DNA from: Streptomyces spiramyceticus
GTDB lineage: Bacteria; Actinomycetota; Actinomycetes; Streptomycetales; Streptomycetaceae
Direction of reading: 5' to 3'
Assembly: GCF_028807635.1 (NCBI RefSeq)
Contig: NZ_JARBAX010000001.1
Span: forward strand, 4,575,501 to 4,639,500
DNA: 64,000 nt
Of the stretch, positions 1 to 8,899 are shown piece after piece. The position numbers were made by a program, and so were the translations under genes. The notes beneath the pieces were generated by a model. The model saw only the letters and a program-made list of their open reading frames with translations, was not told the DNA's origin and searched no databases. The stretch's first letter is position 1. Each line of letters starts with the position of its first letter.

Positions 1-221
1 CCGTAGCACTGCGCGCCGTACGGGTTCCACTCGATGTCGAGCGCGCCCGGCAGCGTCCTGCCGTCGCGCGACCAGCCGCCGCCGTTGTCCACGAAGTAGT
101 TGGCCTGGTTGGCGCCGCTGGAGTCGTTGGGGGTCGCGAAGTGGTAAGCGCCGCGGATCATGCCGACGTTGTACGAGCCGTTGTACTGCTGCGCGAAGTA
201 GGGGACCACTGGTGTGGACAT
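1..221 (-). pseudogene. GH25 lysozyme fragment, 5' end missing
   Basis: The reverse strand reads open from about 221 to the window edge and encodes the middle of a glycoside hydrolase family 25 muramidase. The stretch [18 protein letters not shown] is followed by [11 protein letters not shown], which holds the family's Asp-x-Glu catalytic pair. Such secreted enzymes cut the peptidoglycan glycan chain. The usual N-terminal part, with the signal peptide and the first strand carrying a conserved Asp, is absent. Upstream of the ATG at 221 the frame runs into sequence unlike the family. I read this as a gene broken at its 5' end; its 3' end lies outside the window. An assembly error at the junction cannot be excluded. 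Confidence 0.6.
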
Positions 222-362
222 GCCATAAATGAAGCTACGCACGTAGAACGGCGGCGCGGAAGGGGCCCTGGGTGCCGCCGTTGGTCTACGCCTGCGAAAT
301 ACTGGCCGAGCTGCGGCAATGGCCGCCGTTGAAGGAAACTTTCGGGGTGAGGAAAGCTCGCA

Positions 363-857
363 ATGAGTGCTGACGTGCACGGAAGCGGGGGAGCGGGCGA
401 CGCCGGTTCCGCGGAGGGAAGTGGTGTGGACCACGAATTCCTGGCCCTGGAGCGGGAGTTGGCGGTCTTCCTGCGTCGAGCCCGCGCGTCGTCGGGCGAC
501 ATGGCCCGCGAGGTTCACCCGGAGCTGGAGCCCGCGGCGTACGGGCTGCTCGTACGGCTCGACGAGGTGGAACGGCAGAGAGCGACCGATCTGGCGGCCT
601 GGTTCGGGGTCGGCAAGGCGACGATGAGCCGGCAGCTGCGCGCGCTGGAGGAGCTCGGCCTGGTCACGCGCGAGCCGGACCCGGCCGACGGGCGGGCCTC
701 GCTGGTGGCGCTCACGGCGGAGGGGCGGGCGCGGTTCCGGCGGGTGCGGGATGCGCGGCGGGCGAGGTATGTGCGGAAGCTGGCGGACTGGGACCGGGCG
801 GAGGTCGCGGAGCTGGCGCGGCTGCTGCACCAGTTGAACGAGCGGGCGGAGGGCTGA
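363..857 (+). CDS. MarR-family transcriptional regulator
   Basis: 164 aa, the usual MarR size. A winged helix-turn-helix occupies about residues 60-125: [20 protein letters not shown] is the recognition helix region, and [16 protein letters not shown] is the typical wing. Helices at both ends would form the dimer interface. These proteins usually repress nearby genes and release DNA on binding small phenolic or oxidised ligands. The ATG at 363 was chosen because GAGGAAAG lies just upstream and the first residues are the usual disordered leader. No co-directional partner follows, because a repeat tract comes next; its target is therefore unclear. Confidence 0.88.
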   Translation: MSADVHGSGGAGDAGSAEGSGVDHEFLALERELAVFLRRARASSGDMAREVHPELEPAAYGLLVRLDEVERQRATDLAAWFGVGKATMSRQLRALEELGLVTREPDPADGRASLVALTAEGRARFRRVRDARRARYVRKLADWDRAEVAELARLLHQLNERAEG

Positions 858-874
858 CGCGGGAGCGGCGGGGC

Positions 875-1249
875 CCCAGCTGTGAGGTCGGTCCCCGTTA
901 CGAGGCCGGGCTCAGCTGTGAGCTCGGGCCTGTTGTGAGGTCGGCCCAGCTGTGAGGCCGGGCCCCATTGCGAGGCCGGGCCCAGCTGTGAGGTCGGGCC
1001 CCCGTTACGAGGCCGGGTTCAGGGTGAGGTTGGTCCCCGTTACGAGGCCGGGCTCCGCTGTGAGCTCGGGCCTGTTGTGCGGTCGGCCCAGCTGTGAGGC
1101 CGGGCCCCACTACGAGGCCGGGCTCAGTTGTGAGGTCGGGCCCCCGTTACGAGGCCGGGCTCAGCTGTGAGCTCGGGCCTGTTGTGCGGTCGGGCTCAGC
1201 TGGGGGCCGGGCCCGTATATGAGACCAGGCCCAGCCATGAGGCCGCGCC
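875..1249. repeat. Degenerate short tandem repeat tract
   Basis: About 370 bp between the MarR gene and the PP2C-like gene consist almost entirely of imperfect copies of a 16-18 bp unit resembling CGGGCYCAGCTGTGAGG, alternating with CCGTTACGAGG. Higher-order copies of a block starting CCCGTTACGAGGCCGGGCTC can be seen near 893, 1037 and 1142. Short open frames across it in several registers have repeat composition and no recognisable domain, so I do not call a gene. Many CAGCTG sites and GTGAG/CTCAG pairs could fold into hairpins. Confidence 0.75.
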
Positions 1250-2044
1250 TCACAGCTCCGCGTAGATCACCGCCGCGTCGTCGTGGCGCTTCCAGCGGCG
1301 TACCAGGGGAGCCGTCGCCCCGTCCGTCTCCAGCGCCCGCACCCGGTCGATCAGCGCCTGCGCGTTCTCCTTGCGCAGTACGCCCACGCAGTCCTCCCAG
1401 TCGCCCCGGCCGAACATGTCGACCCACCGCGACGCGCCGTCGCTCAGCGCCGCCAGCGCCCGTACCTCCACCCGCGGGGTCACCCCCGACACCGCCCGCA
1501 CCGCCACCGAAGGATCGGCGGCTGCCGTGAAGAAGCCGCCCTCCTTGTTGCGCAGGGCGTCGGTCGCGGCCAGGGAGGAGAGGATCTCGCGGGGGAGCAG
1601 GTCGAGGCGGTTGTCCAGGATCGGGCGAACCGTGCCGTTCGGGGACTCCAGGAGCAGCGTCGAGTCCGAGAGCACCAGGTGTTCGACCGTCTCCGCGCCC
1701 CACCGCGCCACGACCACCGTCGCCTGAGGCGTACGCACGTGAGAAAGGTCACACGTCGTACGGTGGGCGTCGGCGGTGCGGCGAATGGACTCCGCGAGGA
1801 CCTCTTCCAGAGTCAAATCCCGCCTCGAAGTGGACAATTCGATCAACGCGCCGCCGAGTCGCGCGGTGAACCACGGAACCGAATGCAGGCACCCGTCGTC
1901 GCCCGCGGGCGGCGTCACGCCGTCCAGCAGGACCAGCGCCCCGCCCTGGCCGACGGCGGGCAGGGCGACAGACACCCAGTCCTCGTTGGGGCGTTCGGGA
2001 TCACCGGAGACCGTGGCCAGTTCGATGCGCATGCGGCCAAGCAT
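1250..2044 (-). CDS. PP2C-like phosphatase-domain protein
   Basis: 264 aa from the ATG at 2044; a second ATG follows at 2032. The start of the protein (SGDPERPNEDW) and LSDGASRWVD near residue 200 match two landmark motifs of metal-dependent PP2C phosphatases: the early Asn-Glu-Asp and the late Asp-Gly. VLLDGVTPP is the expected second metal-binding strand. Streptomyces have many stand-alone PP2C-fold proteins that reverse Ser/Thr phosphorylation. The protein is short for a full PP2C domain and its substrate is unknown. Open sequence upstream to 2338 has non-coding composition, so the longer version is not used. The gene stands alone, facing away from the conservon. Confidence 0.72.
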   Translation of the reverse strand: MLGRMRIELATVSGDPERPNEDWVSVALPAVGQGGALVLLDGVTPPAGDDGCLHSVPWFTARLGGALIELSTSRRDLTLEEVLAESIRRTADAHRTTCDLSHVRTPQATVVVARWGAETVEHLVLSDSTLLLESPNGTVRPILDNRLDLLPREILSSLAATDALRNKEGGFFTAAADPSVAVRAVSGVTPRVEVRALAALSDGASRWVDMFGRGDWEDCVGVLRKENAQALIDRVRALETDGATAPLVRRWKRHDDAAVIYAEL

Positions 2045-2238
2045 GCCTGAGGGCCGGGACAGGGCGCGGTGGTCGGCTCTGTGGGGCGCTGCGCCGACCA
2101 GTTGGCCCGTACCAGCAGGTGGGTGCAGGTTGTTTGGGCGGAATAGGACACTCCGCGAAGCTGCGGGGGCGCATCTTGCCAAAGGCCGGGCGGAACTTCC
2201 AGCCGGCACTCCGCGCCCGCGCAAGACGTGGCGGATCG

Positions 2239-2343
2239 GGAGTTGTTCGCCAACTCCTGAGTGATGTTCACTCGTTCGTGTGGCGGCCTGGGGGATGCGC
2301 GTCTTCTTCCCATAAGCACTGGAATGGTCTGAAGCCATTCCAG
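2239..2343. promoter_or_regulatory. Three inverted repeats upstream of the conservon
   Basis: The roughly 365-bp gap between the PP2C-like gene and the conservon holds three perfect inverted repeats. 2239-2257 has GGAGTTG and CAACTCC around TTCGC. 2259-2273 has GAGTGA and TCACTC around TGT, resembling the AGTGA..TCAC half-sites described for BldD. 2319-2343 has 9-bp arms CTGGAATGG and CCATTCCAG around seven bases and lies 68 bp before the kinase start. They are seen directly; their role as operators or leader hairpins is inferred. Confidence 0.55.
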
Positions 2344-2410
2344 GGGTGGGGGCGCTCTCTCGTGTGACCAGTCGTCACCTCGGCCACATGGGCAGACGAG
2401 TCAAGCAAGA

Positions 2411-5400
2411 ATGCGAGCACCGGTGCAGAAAAAGCGGCCTCGGGGCGGTAGCGGTAACAGCGGTAATGGCGAGATTGGCGAGCGGACCGAACGCACCGTA
2501 CGGGTACGCAGCCGGCTGGTCGCCGGCGTGGCCGTCGTCGGCGTCGTCGTCCTCGCCGCCGGTGCCCCCGCCATCATCAGCGCCTCCTCGGAACTGTCCG
2601 AATCCCAGCGTCTGGTCACCCTCGCCGAGCTGAACCGGCAGGCCGTCACCCTCGCCCACTCCCTCGCCGACGAACGCGACGACGTCACCGCGTACATCGC
2701 GGCCGGACGCGGCAGCACGGACACGGACGGCGCCGAAGGCGGCAAGGGGCTCTCCGAGGCCCGCAGCGCCCGCGTCGACCGGCAGATGGACGAGATCGAG
2801 GCCGCCGCCCCGGCCGGTCTGCGCCGCGACCTGGCCAAGATCCCCGGCATCCGCAGGGCCGCCCTCACCGGCAAGGGCACCGCCCTTGAGGCCCACAAGG
2901 CGTACAGCCAGGCGATCGAGAAGCTCCAGGACCTCGCCGACGAGCTCGCCGACAAGACGCCCCCGCGCGCCGCCGACGCCACCCGGGCGCCCGGCGCGCT
3001 CGGCAAGGCGACCGAGCAGGCCGCCGCCACCCGTGGCCTGCTGATCGCCGCGCTGTCCGTGCCCCGCGAGAACACCGGCAGCCGCATCGACCCCGTCACC
3101 GGGCTCCTCGTCCCCGCCGAAGAGGACCCGAACTCCGAGAGCGCCCGCACCCGCAACGCCCTGACCGCCGCCGCCCAGCAGTCGCGCGTACGCGAACTCG
3201 CCGCCCTCGCGGACTTCGACCAGGTCGCGGGCTCGCGCGTACGCGAGAACTTCAAGACCACCGTCACCGGGCACGAGGTCAAGACCGCCGAGCAGTTCCT
3301 CGCGAGCCTCACCGACCAGCCCACGCTTTCCGACGCCGAGAGCAAGACCGATCCGGCGAAGGCCGAGGCCGCGTTCTCGGCCCGTATCGAACTGATGCGC
3401 GGCGCCGAGTCGGCGCTCGGCGCGGTGCAGGCCGAGCGGCTCGCGCAGCTGCGCGACGACGACGTCACCGCACTGGAAATCCGGATCGCGCTGGCCGGCG
3501 CCTGCTTCCTGTTCGCCGTCGCCGTCAGCACGGGCGTCGCCCGTACGCTCACCCAGCCGCTGGCCGTGCTGCGGATCGGGGCCGCGCGCCTGGCCACCGA
3601 GCCGGAGTCCGACGACGCGGAGGCGTTCGAGCCCGTCCGCTTCACCGGCCGCAACGACGAATTCGCCCAGGTCGTACGCTCCCTCAACACCCTGCACGGC
3701 AGGCTGGCGGAGGTCGGCGCACGCGCGGAGAAGCTCGCCGGCGACCGTACGCACCTGATCGGCCAGCGCGAGACCCTTGCCACCCAGCGCGCCGAACTCC
3801 AGGAGCAGGTCGCCGAGGCCGCCGCGCAGCTGGAACGCATGCGGCACACCATCCACTCCACCTTCGTCAACCTCTCGCTGCGCACGCTCGGCGTCGTCGA
3901 CCGCCAGCTCGGCGTCATCGAGAGCCTGGAGGAGCGCGAGCAGGACCCCGAGCGCCTCGCGACGCTGTTCAAGCTCGACCACATGGCGACCGTCATGCGC
4001 CGCCACGGCGAGAACCTGCTCGTCCTGGCCGGTACGGATCACGGGCACGCGCACGGTCACGGTCACGGGCAGCAGGGTCCTGTGCCGCTCGTCGACGTAC
4101 TGCGCGCCGCCGTCAGCGAGATCGAGCGGTACGAGCGGGTGGTCATCCAGTCCCTGCCGCCGCACACCCAGGTCGCGGGCTTCGCCGCCAACGACCTCAG
4201 CCACCTGCTCGCGGAACTCCTGGAGAACGCCACGTCGTTCTCGCCGCCGGACGCCAAGGTCGAACTCTCCGGCTGGCTCCTTGAAAGCGGCGAGGTCATG
4301 CTCTCCGTACAGGACGAGGGCATCGGCATGGCGGCCGAGCGGCTCACGGAGCTGAACGCGCGCCTCGCCGAGCCCGCCGCGTACGAGCCGGGCGACGGCA
4401 TCGAGGGCGGCATCGGCCTCCACGTGGCCGCACTGCTGGCCGCGCGCCACGGCGTACGCGTGCAGCTGCGCGAGCAGAAGGGCGGCGGGATCGCCGCGGT
4501 CGTCGTACTGCCCGACGCACTGCTCCCCTCGTCACCACCGGCGGCCGTCCCGCCCGCGGTGACGGTGGCCGGGGACGCTCCGACGCTGAACCTGCCGGGT
4601 TCGGTGGCCGAGGCCAACTCGAACGCGCTGCCTGGGCGCTCGGCACGCGAAGGGGTACGGAAGGACGCGGAGCGGGAGGCACAGGCCGACCCGCAGGAGG
4701 ACCTGCACGCCGACCCGCAGGCCGACCTGCAGAAGGACCAGCAGGAGGCCCCGCCGGCCGACGATCCGCAGAAGGACCCGCTGGTGGCGGCGGCCGAGCG
4801 CACGATCCGCGAGAAGGCGGCGAAGGCGGAGCCCGAGCTGGAGCAGGAGCGGGAGCAGGATCCGGCGCGAGAGCCGGAGCCGTTGGCCGAGGCCGTGCCG
4901 GAGCGCGAGCCGGAGCCCGGGCCCGAGCTGTTGGCCGCGCCCGAGCCTGCGGCTGAGCACGAGCCGTTGGCTGGGCCTGGGCGCGAGCTGTTCGCTGAGG
5001 CCGAGCTGTCGGCCGAGCCTGAGGTCGAGCGTGAGCAGTCGACCGAGGCCGAGGGGGAGCCCGAGTCACAGTCTGACGCTGAGTCGTTGGCCGCGTCCGA
5101 GCCTGCGCCTGAGCGTGAGCCGCTGACTGAGGCCGAGCTGTCTGCTGACGTTGAGAGCGAGCCGTTGGCTGCGCCTGGGCGCGAGCTGTTCGCTGAGGTT
5201 GAGCCACAGCCCGACCCCGAGCTTCTGGCCGACTCCGAGCCTGCGGCCGCGTACGAGCCGTCGGCTGAGGCTGAGGCCGAGTCCACTCCCGAAGCCGAGC
5301 GCGAGCCGGAGTCGCAGCGCGAGGGGTTGGCTGATGCCGACCCGCAGACAGAAGCGTTGGCTGACGCCGACCCGCAGCCGGAGTCGGCGAGCGGGCGACG

Positions 5401-5992
5401 CGCGGAGCTGCACCCGCAGCCGGAGCCGGAGCCTGGGCCGGAGCTGCCCTCGCAGCGCGAGCCGCTCGCCGAGGGCAAGTCCGTGGCCCTGGGCGGCGGG
5501 CCGGTTGCCCGTCCGTACGCCATCGGGCCCGACACGCACGAGCGCACCGACGACGGCGATCCCGACACCGAGGCCCCGGTCGACGAGCCGACCCGCACAA
5601 TGCGTCTGCCACGGCAGTCCGCCGAGGCCGTGCCCGCAGAGCCGCAGCCGGAGCCGAGGGCGGAGCACGTGGCCGTCGGCGCAGCCGGGCTCGCCGGTGC
5701 CGACGATTCCGCACCCGCGACCGCATCCGCCCCCGTCCCCGCCCCCGCCAGAACCACCGTGGAGCGGATCACCGACAAGGGGCTGCCCAAGCGGACCCCC
5801 AACGTGGTCCAGTCCGGCCCCGAGAAGCCCTCGGAGCGCACCCGCAGCGTCGACGCCGATGCCTTGCGCCGCCGTCTCGGAGGGTTCCACCAGGGCGCGA
5901 AGGACGGGAGGCGTGACGTCGAAGCAGAGATCTCATCCAACGGGGACCGTACCGATACCGAGGGGGACACCGTTGAGGAGGAACGCAGTTGA
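2411..5992 (+). CDS. cvnA: Conservon sensor histidine kinase, nitrate/sulfonate-sensor type
   Basis: 1193 aa, first gene of a conservon. A transmembrane helix near residues 37-60 and a second near 356-378 enclose an extracytoplasmic helical sensor region. A HAMP linker and a helical region (DPERLATLFKLDHMATVMRR) follow, then a GHKL ATPase domain with ELLENAT (N box, near 600) and VQDEGIGMAAERL (G box, near 634). From about residue 710 to the end the protein is low-complexity Glu/Pro/Ala repeat, with a short conserved basic C-terminus. CvnA proteins are thought to act as receptors assembling CvnB, C and D at the membrane. The start ATG lacks a strong ribosome site. The roughly 400-residue acidic tail is long for the family. 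Confidence 0.92.
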   Translation: MRAPVQKKRPRGGSGNSGNGEIGERTERTVRVRSRLVAGVAVVGVVVLAAGAPAIISASSELSESQRLVTLAELNRQAVTLAHSLADERDDVTAYIAAGRGSTDTDGAEGGKGLSEARSARVDRQMDEIEAAAPAGLRRDLAKIPGIRRAALTGKGTALEAHKAYSQAIEKLQDLADELADKTPPRAADATRAPGALGKATEQAAATRGLLIAALSVPRENTGSRIDPVTGLLVPAEEDPNSESARTRNALTAAAQQSRVRELAALADFDQVAGSRVRENFKTTVTGHEVKTAEQFLASLTDQPTLSDAESKTDPAKAEAAFSARIELMRGAESALGAVQAERLAQLRDDDVTALEIRIALAGACFLFAVAVSTGVARTLTQPLAVLRIGAARLATEPESDDAEAFEPVRFTGRNDEFAQVVRSLNTLHGRLAEVGARAEKLAGDRTHLIGQRETLATQRAELQEQVAEAAAQLERMRHTIHSTFVNLSLRTLGVVDRQLGVIESLEEREQDPERLATLFKLDHMATVMRRHGENLLVLAGTDHGHAHGHGHGQQGPVPLVDVLRAAVSEIERYERVVIQSLPPHTQVAGFAANDLSHLLAELLENATSFSPPDAKVELSGWLLESGEVMLSVQDEGIGMAAERLTELNARLAEPAAYEPGDGIEGGIGLHVAALLAARHGVRVQLREQKGGGIAAVVVLPDALLPSSPPAAVPPAVTVAGDAPTLNLPGSVAEANSNALPGRSAREGVRKDAEREAQADPQEDLHADPQADLQKDQQEAPPADDPQKDPLVAAAERTIREKAAKAEPELEQEREQDPAREPEPLAEAVPEREPEPGPELLAAPEPAAEHEPLAGPGRELFAEAELSAEPEVEREQSTEAEGEPESQSDAESLAASEPAPEREPLTEAELSADVESEPLAAPGRELFAEVEPQPDPELLADSEPAAAYEPSAEAEAESTPEAEREPESQREGLADADPQTEALADADPQPESASGRRAELHPQPEPEPGPELPSQREPLAEGKSVALGGGPVARPYAIGPDTHERTDDGDPDTEAPVDEPTRTMRLPRQSAEAVPAEPQPEPRAEHVAVGAAGLAGADDSAPATASAPVPAPARTTVERITDKGLPKRTPNVVQSGPEKPSERTRSVDADALRRRLGGFHQGAKDGRRDVEAEISSNGDRTDTEGDTVEEERS

Positions 5993-6471
5993 CTGCGTCG
6001 AGCACATTCGGGCTGAGTAGCGAAGCCCGTAATCTCCACTGGCTGTTGAGCAACCTGGTCGAGGAGGTGCCGGGGCTCCAGTCGGTCGCCGTCGTGTCCT
6101 CCGACGGGTTGCTCCTCCTGTCCTCCGACCCCGAGCGCAACGTCGGTCCCGACCCGGCCCGCCGCCAGACCGGCCCGAAGGGTTCGAGCGCCGACCTGGC
6201 CACCATCGTCTCGGGCCTCGCCAGCCTCACCCAGGGCGCCGCGAAGCTGATGGACAGCGGGGTCGTCAAGCAGACGATGATCGCGATGGAGGAAGGCAGC
6301 GTCTTCGTCATGTCGATCAGCGACGGTTCGCTGCTCGGTGTGCACGGGGCCCCCGACTGCGACATGAGCGTCGTGGCGTACCACATGGCGCTCTTCGTCG
6401 GCCGCGCCGGCCACGTCCTCACCCCCGAACTCCGCAGCGAGCTGCGCAAATCGATGGAGAGCGCCCTGTGA
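5989..6471 (+). CDS. cvnB: Conservon roadblock/LC7-domain protein
   Basis: 160 aa. The TTG start overlaps the kinase stop (TTGA), with GAGGAGGAA just upstream, showing translational coupling. The whole protein is a roadblock/LC7 fold: EARNLHWLLSNLVEEVPGLQ opens it, and ASLTQGAAKLM plus MEEGSVFVMSISDGSLLGV are typical. Such domains act as adaptors or regulators of Ras-like GTPases, as in MglB with MglA. Here the partner is presumably the GTPase two genes downstream. A typical member of expected length. Confidence 0.94.
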   Translation: MTASSTFGLSSEARNLHWLLSNLVEEVPGLQSVAVVSSDGLLLLSSDPERNVGPDPARRQTGPKGSSADLATIVSGLASLTQGAAKLMDSGVVKQTMIAMEEGSVFVMSISDGSLLGVHGAPDCDMSVVAYHMALFVGRAGHVLTPELRSELRKSMESAL

Positions 6472-6869
6472 CGCCGTCCCCCAAACTTCCGGTAAGGGGT
6501 GACGGCCGCAGGCCCGCCCGCGTACGCCCGTACTCGCTCACAGGCGGCCGCACCCGCTTCACGCACGTCCTGCTCGTCGAGACCTTCGTGGCAGCGCTCG
6601 AAGCGCCCGAAGAGCGGCGCGAGCTGACGAACGGCGGGCTCCAGACGCGCGTCATGCCGGAGATGCGGGCGATCGTCGAGCTGTGCCGCCGGATGCGTAC
6701 GGTCGCGGAGATCTCCGCACTGCTGAAGATGCCGCTCGGCGTTGTCCGCGTGCTGCTCAGCGATTTGGCCGACCAGGGAAAGATCCGTGTGTACGGGACC
6801 GGGCACGCCCCCGGCCAGCCGAACCGCGCGCTGCTCGAAAGGGTGCTGAGTGGACTCCGTCGTCTCTGA
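6468..6869 (+). CDS. cvnC: Conservon DUF742 protein
   Basis: 133 aa, starting at a GTG that overlaps the previous stop (GTGA). The DUF742 signature is clear: RPYSLTGGRTRF near the start, then a winged-helix-like C-terminal half (EISALLKMPLGVVRVLLSDL). CvnC proteins are obligatory conservon members; a DNA-binding or adaptor role has been proposed but their biochemistry is poorly known. The 3' end overlaps the GTPase start by 20 bp, so the four conservon genes are almost certainly translated from one transcript. Confidence 0.94.
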   Translation: MTPSPKLPVRGDGRRPARVRPYSLTGGRTRFTHVLLVETFVAALEAPEERRELTNGGLQTRVMPEMRAIVELCRRMRTVAEISALLKMPLGVVRVLLSDLADQGKIRVYGTGHAPGQPNRALLERVLSGLRRL

Positions 6870-7530
6870 GACCGGGACCCAGACCTTCCATGCCCACGCC
6901 GGGCACACACCGCTGATCCCGACGCAGCCCCTCCCTCCCCAGGCGGAAGAGGGCGCCCAGGACTGGCAGACCGACCGCACCCGAGCCCCGGTCGCGACCA
7001 AAATCGTGGTCGCGGGCGGCTTCGGCGTAGGCAAGACGACCTTCGTCGGGTCGGTCTCCGAGATCACGCCGCTCCAGACCGAGGCGCTGATGACCACCGC
7101 CAGCGAGGAGACGGACGATCTCACCGCGACGCCGGACAAGGTCACCACGACCGTCGCGATGGACTTCGGCCGCGTCACCCTCGACGACGACCTCGTGCTG
7201 TACGTGTTCGGGACACCGGGCCAGCAGCGCTTCTGGTTCATGTGGGACGACCTGGTGCGCGGCGCGATCGGCGCGATCGTGATGGCCGATACGCGCCGCC
7301 TGTCCGACTGCTTCCCGGCCCTCGACTACTTCGAGAGCTGCGGCCTGCCGTACATCGTCGCCGTGAACCACTTCGAGGGCACGCCGGCGTACGAGGCCGA
7401 GGACGTCAGGGAGGCCCTGACGGTGCCGCCGCACGTACCGGTCGTGATCATGGACGCGCGCAACCGGATCACGGTGGTCGAGTCGCTGCTCGCCCTGGTC
7501 GGTCACGCGCTGGAAGTCACCCCCGAATAG
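6850..7530 (+). CDS. cvnD: Conservon small Ras-like GTPase
   Basis: 226 aa, GTG start inside the end of the DUF742 gene. The P-loop GGFGVGKTTFVGS lies at residues 54-66. The GQQRFWFMWDD stretch corresponds to the switch II region (usual DTPGQ, here GTPGQ), and AVNHFEG replaces the NKxD base-recognition motif, as in other CvnD/MglA-like GTPases. It is the presumed switch of the complex, with the roadblock protein as regulator. The last gene of the classical conservon; the flavoprotein begins 22 bp after its stop. Confidence 0.94.
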   Translation: MDSVVSETGTQTFHAHAGHTPLIPTQPLPPQAEEGAQDWQTDRTRAPVATKIVVAGGFGVGKTTFVGSVSEITPLQTEALMTTASEETDDLTATPDKVTTTVAMDFGRVTLDDDLVLYVFGTPGQQRFWFMWDDLVRGAIGAIVMADTRRLSDCFPALDYFESCGLPYIVAVNHFEGTPAYEAEDVREALTVPPHVPVVIMDARNRITVVESLLALVGHALEVTPE

Positions 7531-7552
7531 CTACTCAACGGAGAACCCCGTC

Positions 7553-8788
7553 ATGCGGAAGATACTCATAGTCGGAGCCGGTCAGTCCGGGCTCCAGCTC
7601 GCCCTCGGACTCCAGGCCCGCGGGTTCGAGGTCACCCTGATGTCCAACCGCACGGCGGACGAGATCCGGTCCGGCCGGGTCATGTCGACGCAGTGCATGT
7701 TCCACACCGCGCTCCAGCACGAGCGCGACCTCCAGATCAACTTCTGGGAGACGCAGGCCCCGAAGATCGAGGGCCTCGGCGTCTCGGTCGCCGCCCCGGA
7801 TTCCTCCCGCGCCGTCGACTGGGTCGGCAAGCTGGACGGTTACGCCCAGTCCGTCGACCAGCGCGTGAAGATGGCCGGCTGGATGGAGACGTTCGCGCAG
7901 CGCGGCGGCCAGCTCGTCATCCACGGCGCGGCGGTCTCCGACCTGGACTACTTCTCCCGTACGTACGACCTGGTCATGGTGTCGGCGGGCAAGGGCGAAC
8001 TGGTCTCCATGTTCGGCCGCGACGCGTCCCGCTCGCCGTACGACGCCCCGCAGCGCGCGCTCGCCGTGGCGTACGTCCACGGTCTCGGCCCGCGCCCCGA
8101 GCACCCGGAGTACGACGCGGTCCGCTGCAACCTGGTGCCGGGTGTCGGCGAGCTCTTCGTGATGCCCACCCTCACCACCTCCGGCCGCGCGGACATCCTC
8201 TTCTGGGAGGGCGTCCCGGGCGGCCCGGTCGACGCGTTCAAGGGCATCAAGGACCCGTCGGAGCACCTCGCGCTCACGCTGGAACTGATGGAGAAGTTCC
8301 TGCCGTGGGAGTACGCCCGCGCGACGAAGGTCGAACTGACCGACGCGAACGCGACACTGGCGGGCCGGTACGCCCCCACGGTCCGCAACCCGATCGGCCA
8401 GCTGCCGGGCGGCGGCCTGGTACTGGGCGTGGCGGACGTGGTCGTGGCGAACGACCCGATCACGGGTCAGGGCTCCAACTCGGCGTCCAAGTGCGCGGCG
8501 TCGTACCTCTCCTCGATCACCTCGCACGGCGACAAGCCGTTCGACGAGGAGTGGATGCAGTCCACGTTCGACCGCTACTGGGACACGGCCCAGCACGTCA
8601 CCAAGTGGACGAACGCGATGCTCGGCGTCCCCCCGGAGCACGTCCTGAACCTGATCGGCGCGGCGGGCGGTCTCCAGCCGGTGGCCGACCGCTTCGCCAA
8701 CGGCTTCAACGACCCGGCAGACTTCGAGAACTTCTTCTACGACCCGGAGAAGACGAACGCGTACCTGGCCTCGGTCGCCATGGCGTGA
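7553..8788 (+). CDS. Styrene-monooxygenase-like FAD-dependent oxygenase
   Basis: 411 aa. The N-terminal Rossmann motif VGAGQSGLQLALGL binds FAD; the rest follows the StyA (two-component styrene epoxidase) family, including MSTQCMFHTALQHERDL, the substrate-domain segment LFVMPTLTTSGRADI and the second FAD segment PITGQGSNSASKCA. StyA enzymes take reduced FAD from a separate reductase; no reductase gene lies nearby. GGAGA precedes the ATG, and the gene starts 22 bp after the conservon GTPase, so it is probably co-transcribed. The true substrate is unknown. A cytochrome P450 gene often ends conservons; here a flavin monooxygenase seems to take that place. Confidence 0.88.
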   Translation: MRKILIVGAGQSGLQLALGLQARGFEVTLMSNRTADEIRSGRVMSTQCMFHTALQHERDLQINFWETQAPKIEGLGVSVAAPDSSRAVDWVGKLDGYAQSVDQRVKMAGWMETFAQRGGQLVIHGAAVSDLDYFSRTYDLVMVSAGKGELVSMFGRDASRSPYDAPQRALAVAYVHGLGPRPEHPEYDAVRCNLVPGVGELFVMPTLTTSGRADILFWEGVPGGPVDAFKGIKDPSEHLALTLELMEKFLPWEYARATKVELTDANATLAGRYAPTVRNPIGQLPGGGLVLGVADVVVANDPITGQGSNSASKCAASYLSSITSHGDKPFDEEWMQSTFDRYWDTAQHVTKWTNAMLGVPPEHVLNLIGAAGGLQPVADRFANGFNDPADFENFFYDPEKTNAYLASVAMA

Positions 8789-8899
8789 CGGGCTTCTGAC
8801 CAGCGATCCAACCGTCGTCGTTGGCGGTTACTGGTCGTCGAACCGGTTCACCTCGGACGGCCCAGAGACGGCCCGGCGCCACACGAAACGATGAGATCG

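Noticed and set aside
232..362. Forward frame reading [17 protein letters not shown] as a transposase or regulator remnant
   Set aside because: Only about 30 residues, with no family I can name with confidence.
4063..6414. Long open frame opposite the conservon kinase and roadblock genes (783 codons)
   Set aside because: A GC-rich shadow: Ser/Gly/Ala-rich translation with no domain, opposite genes with clear motifs.
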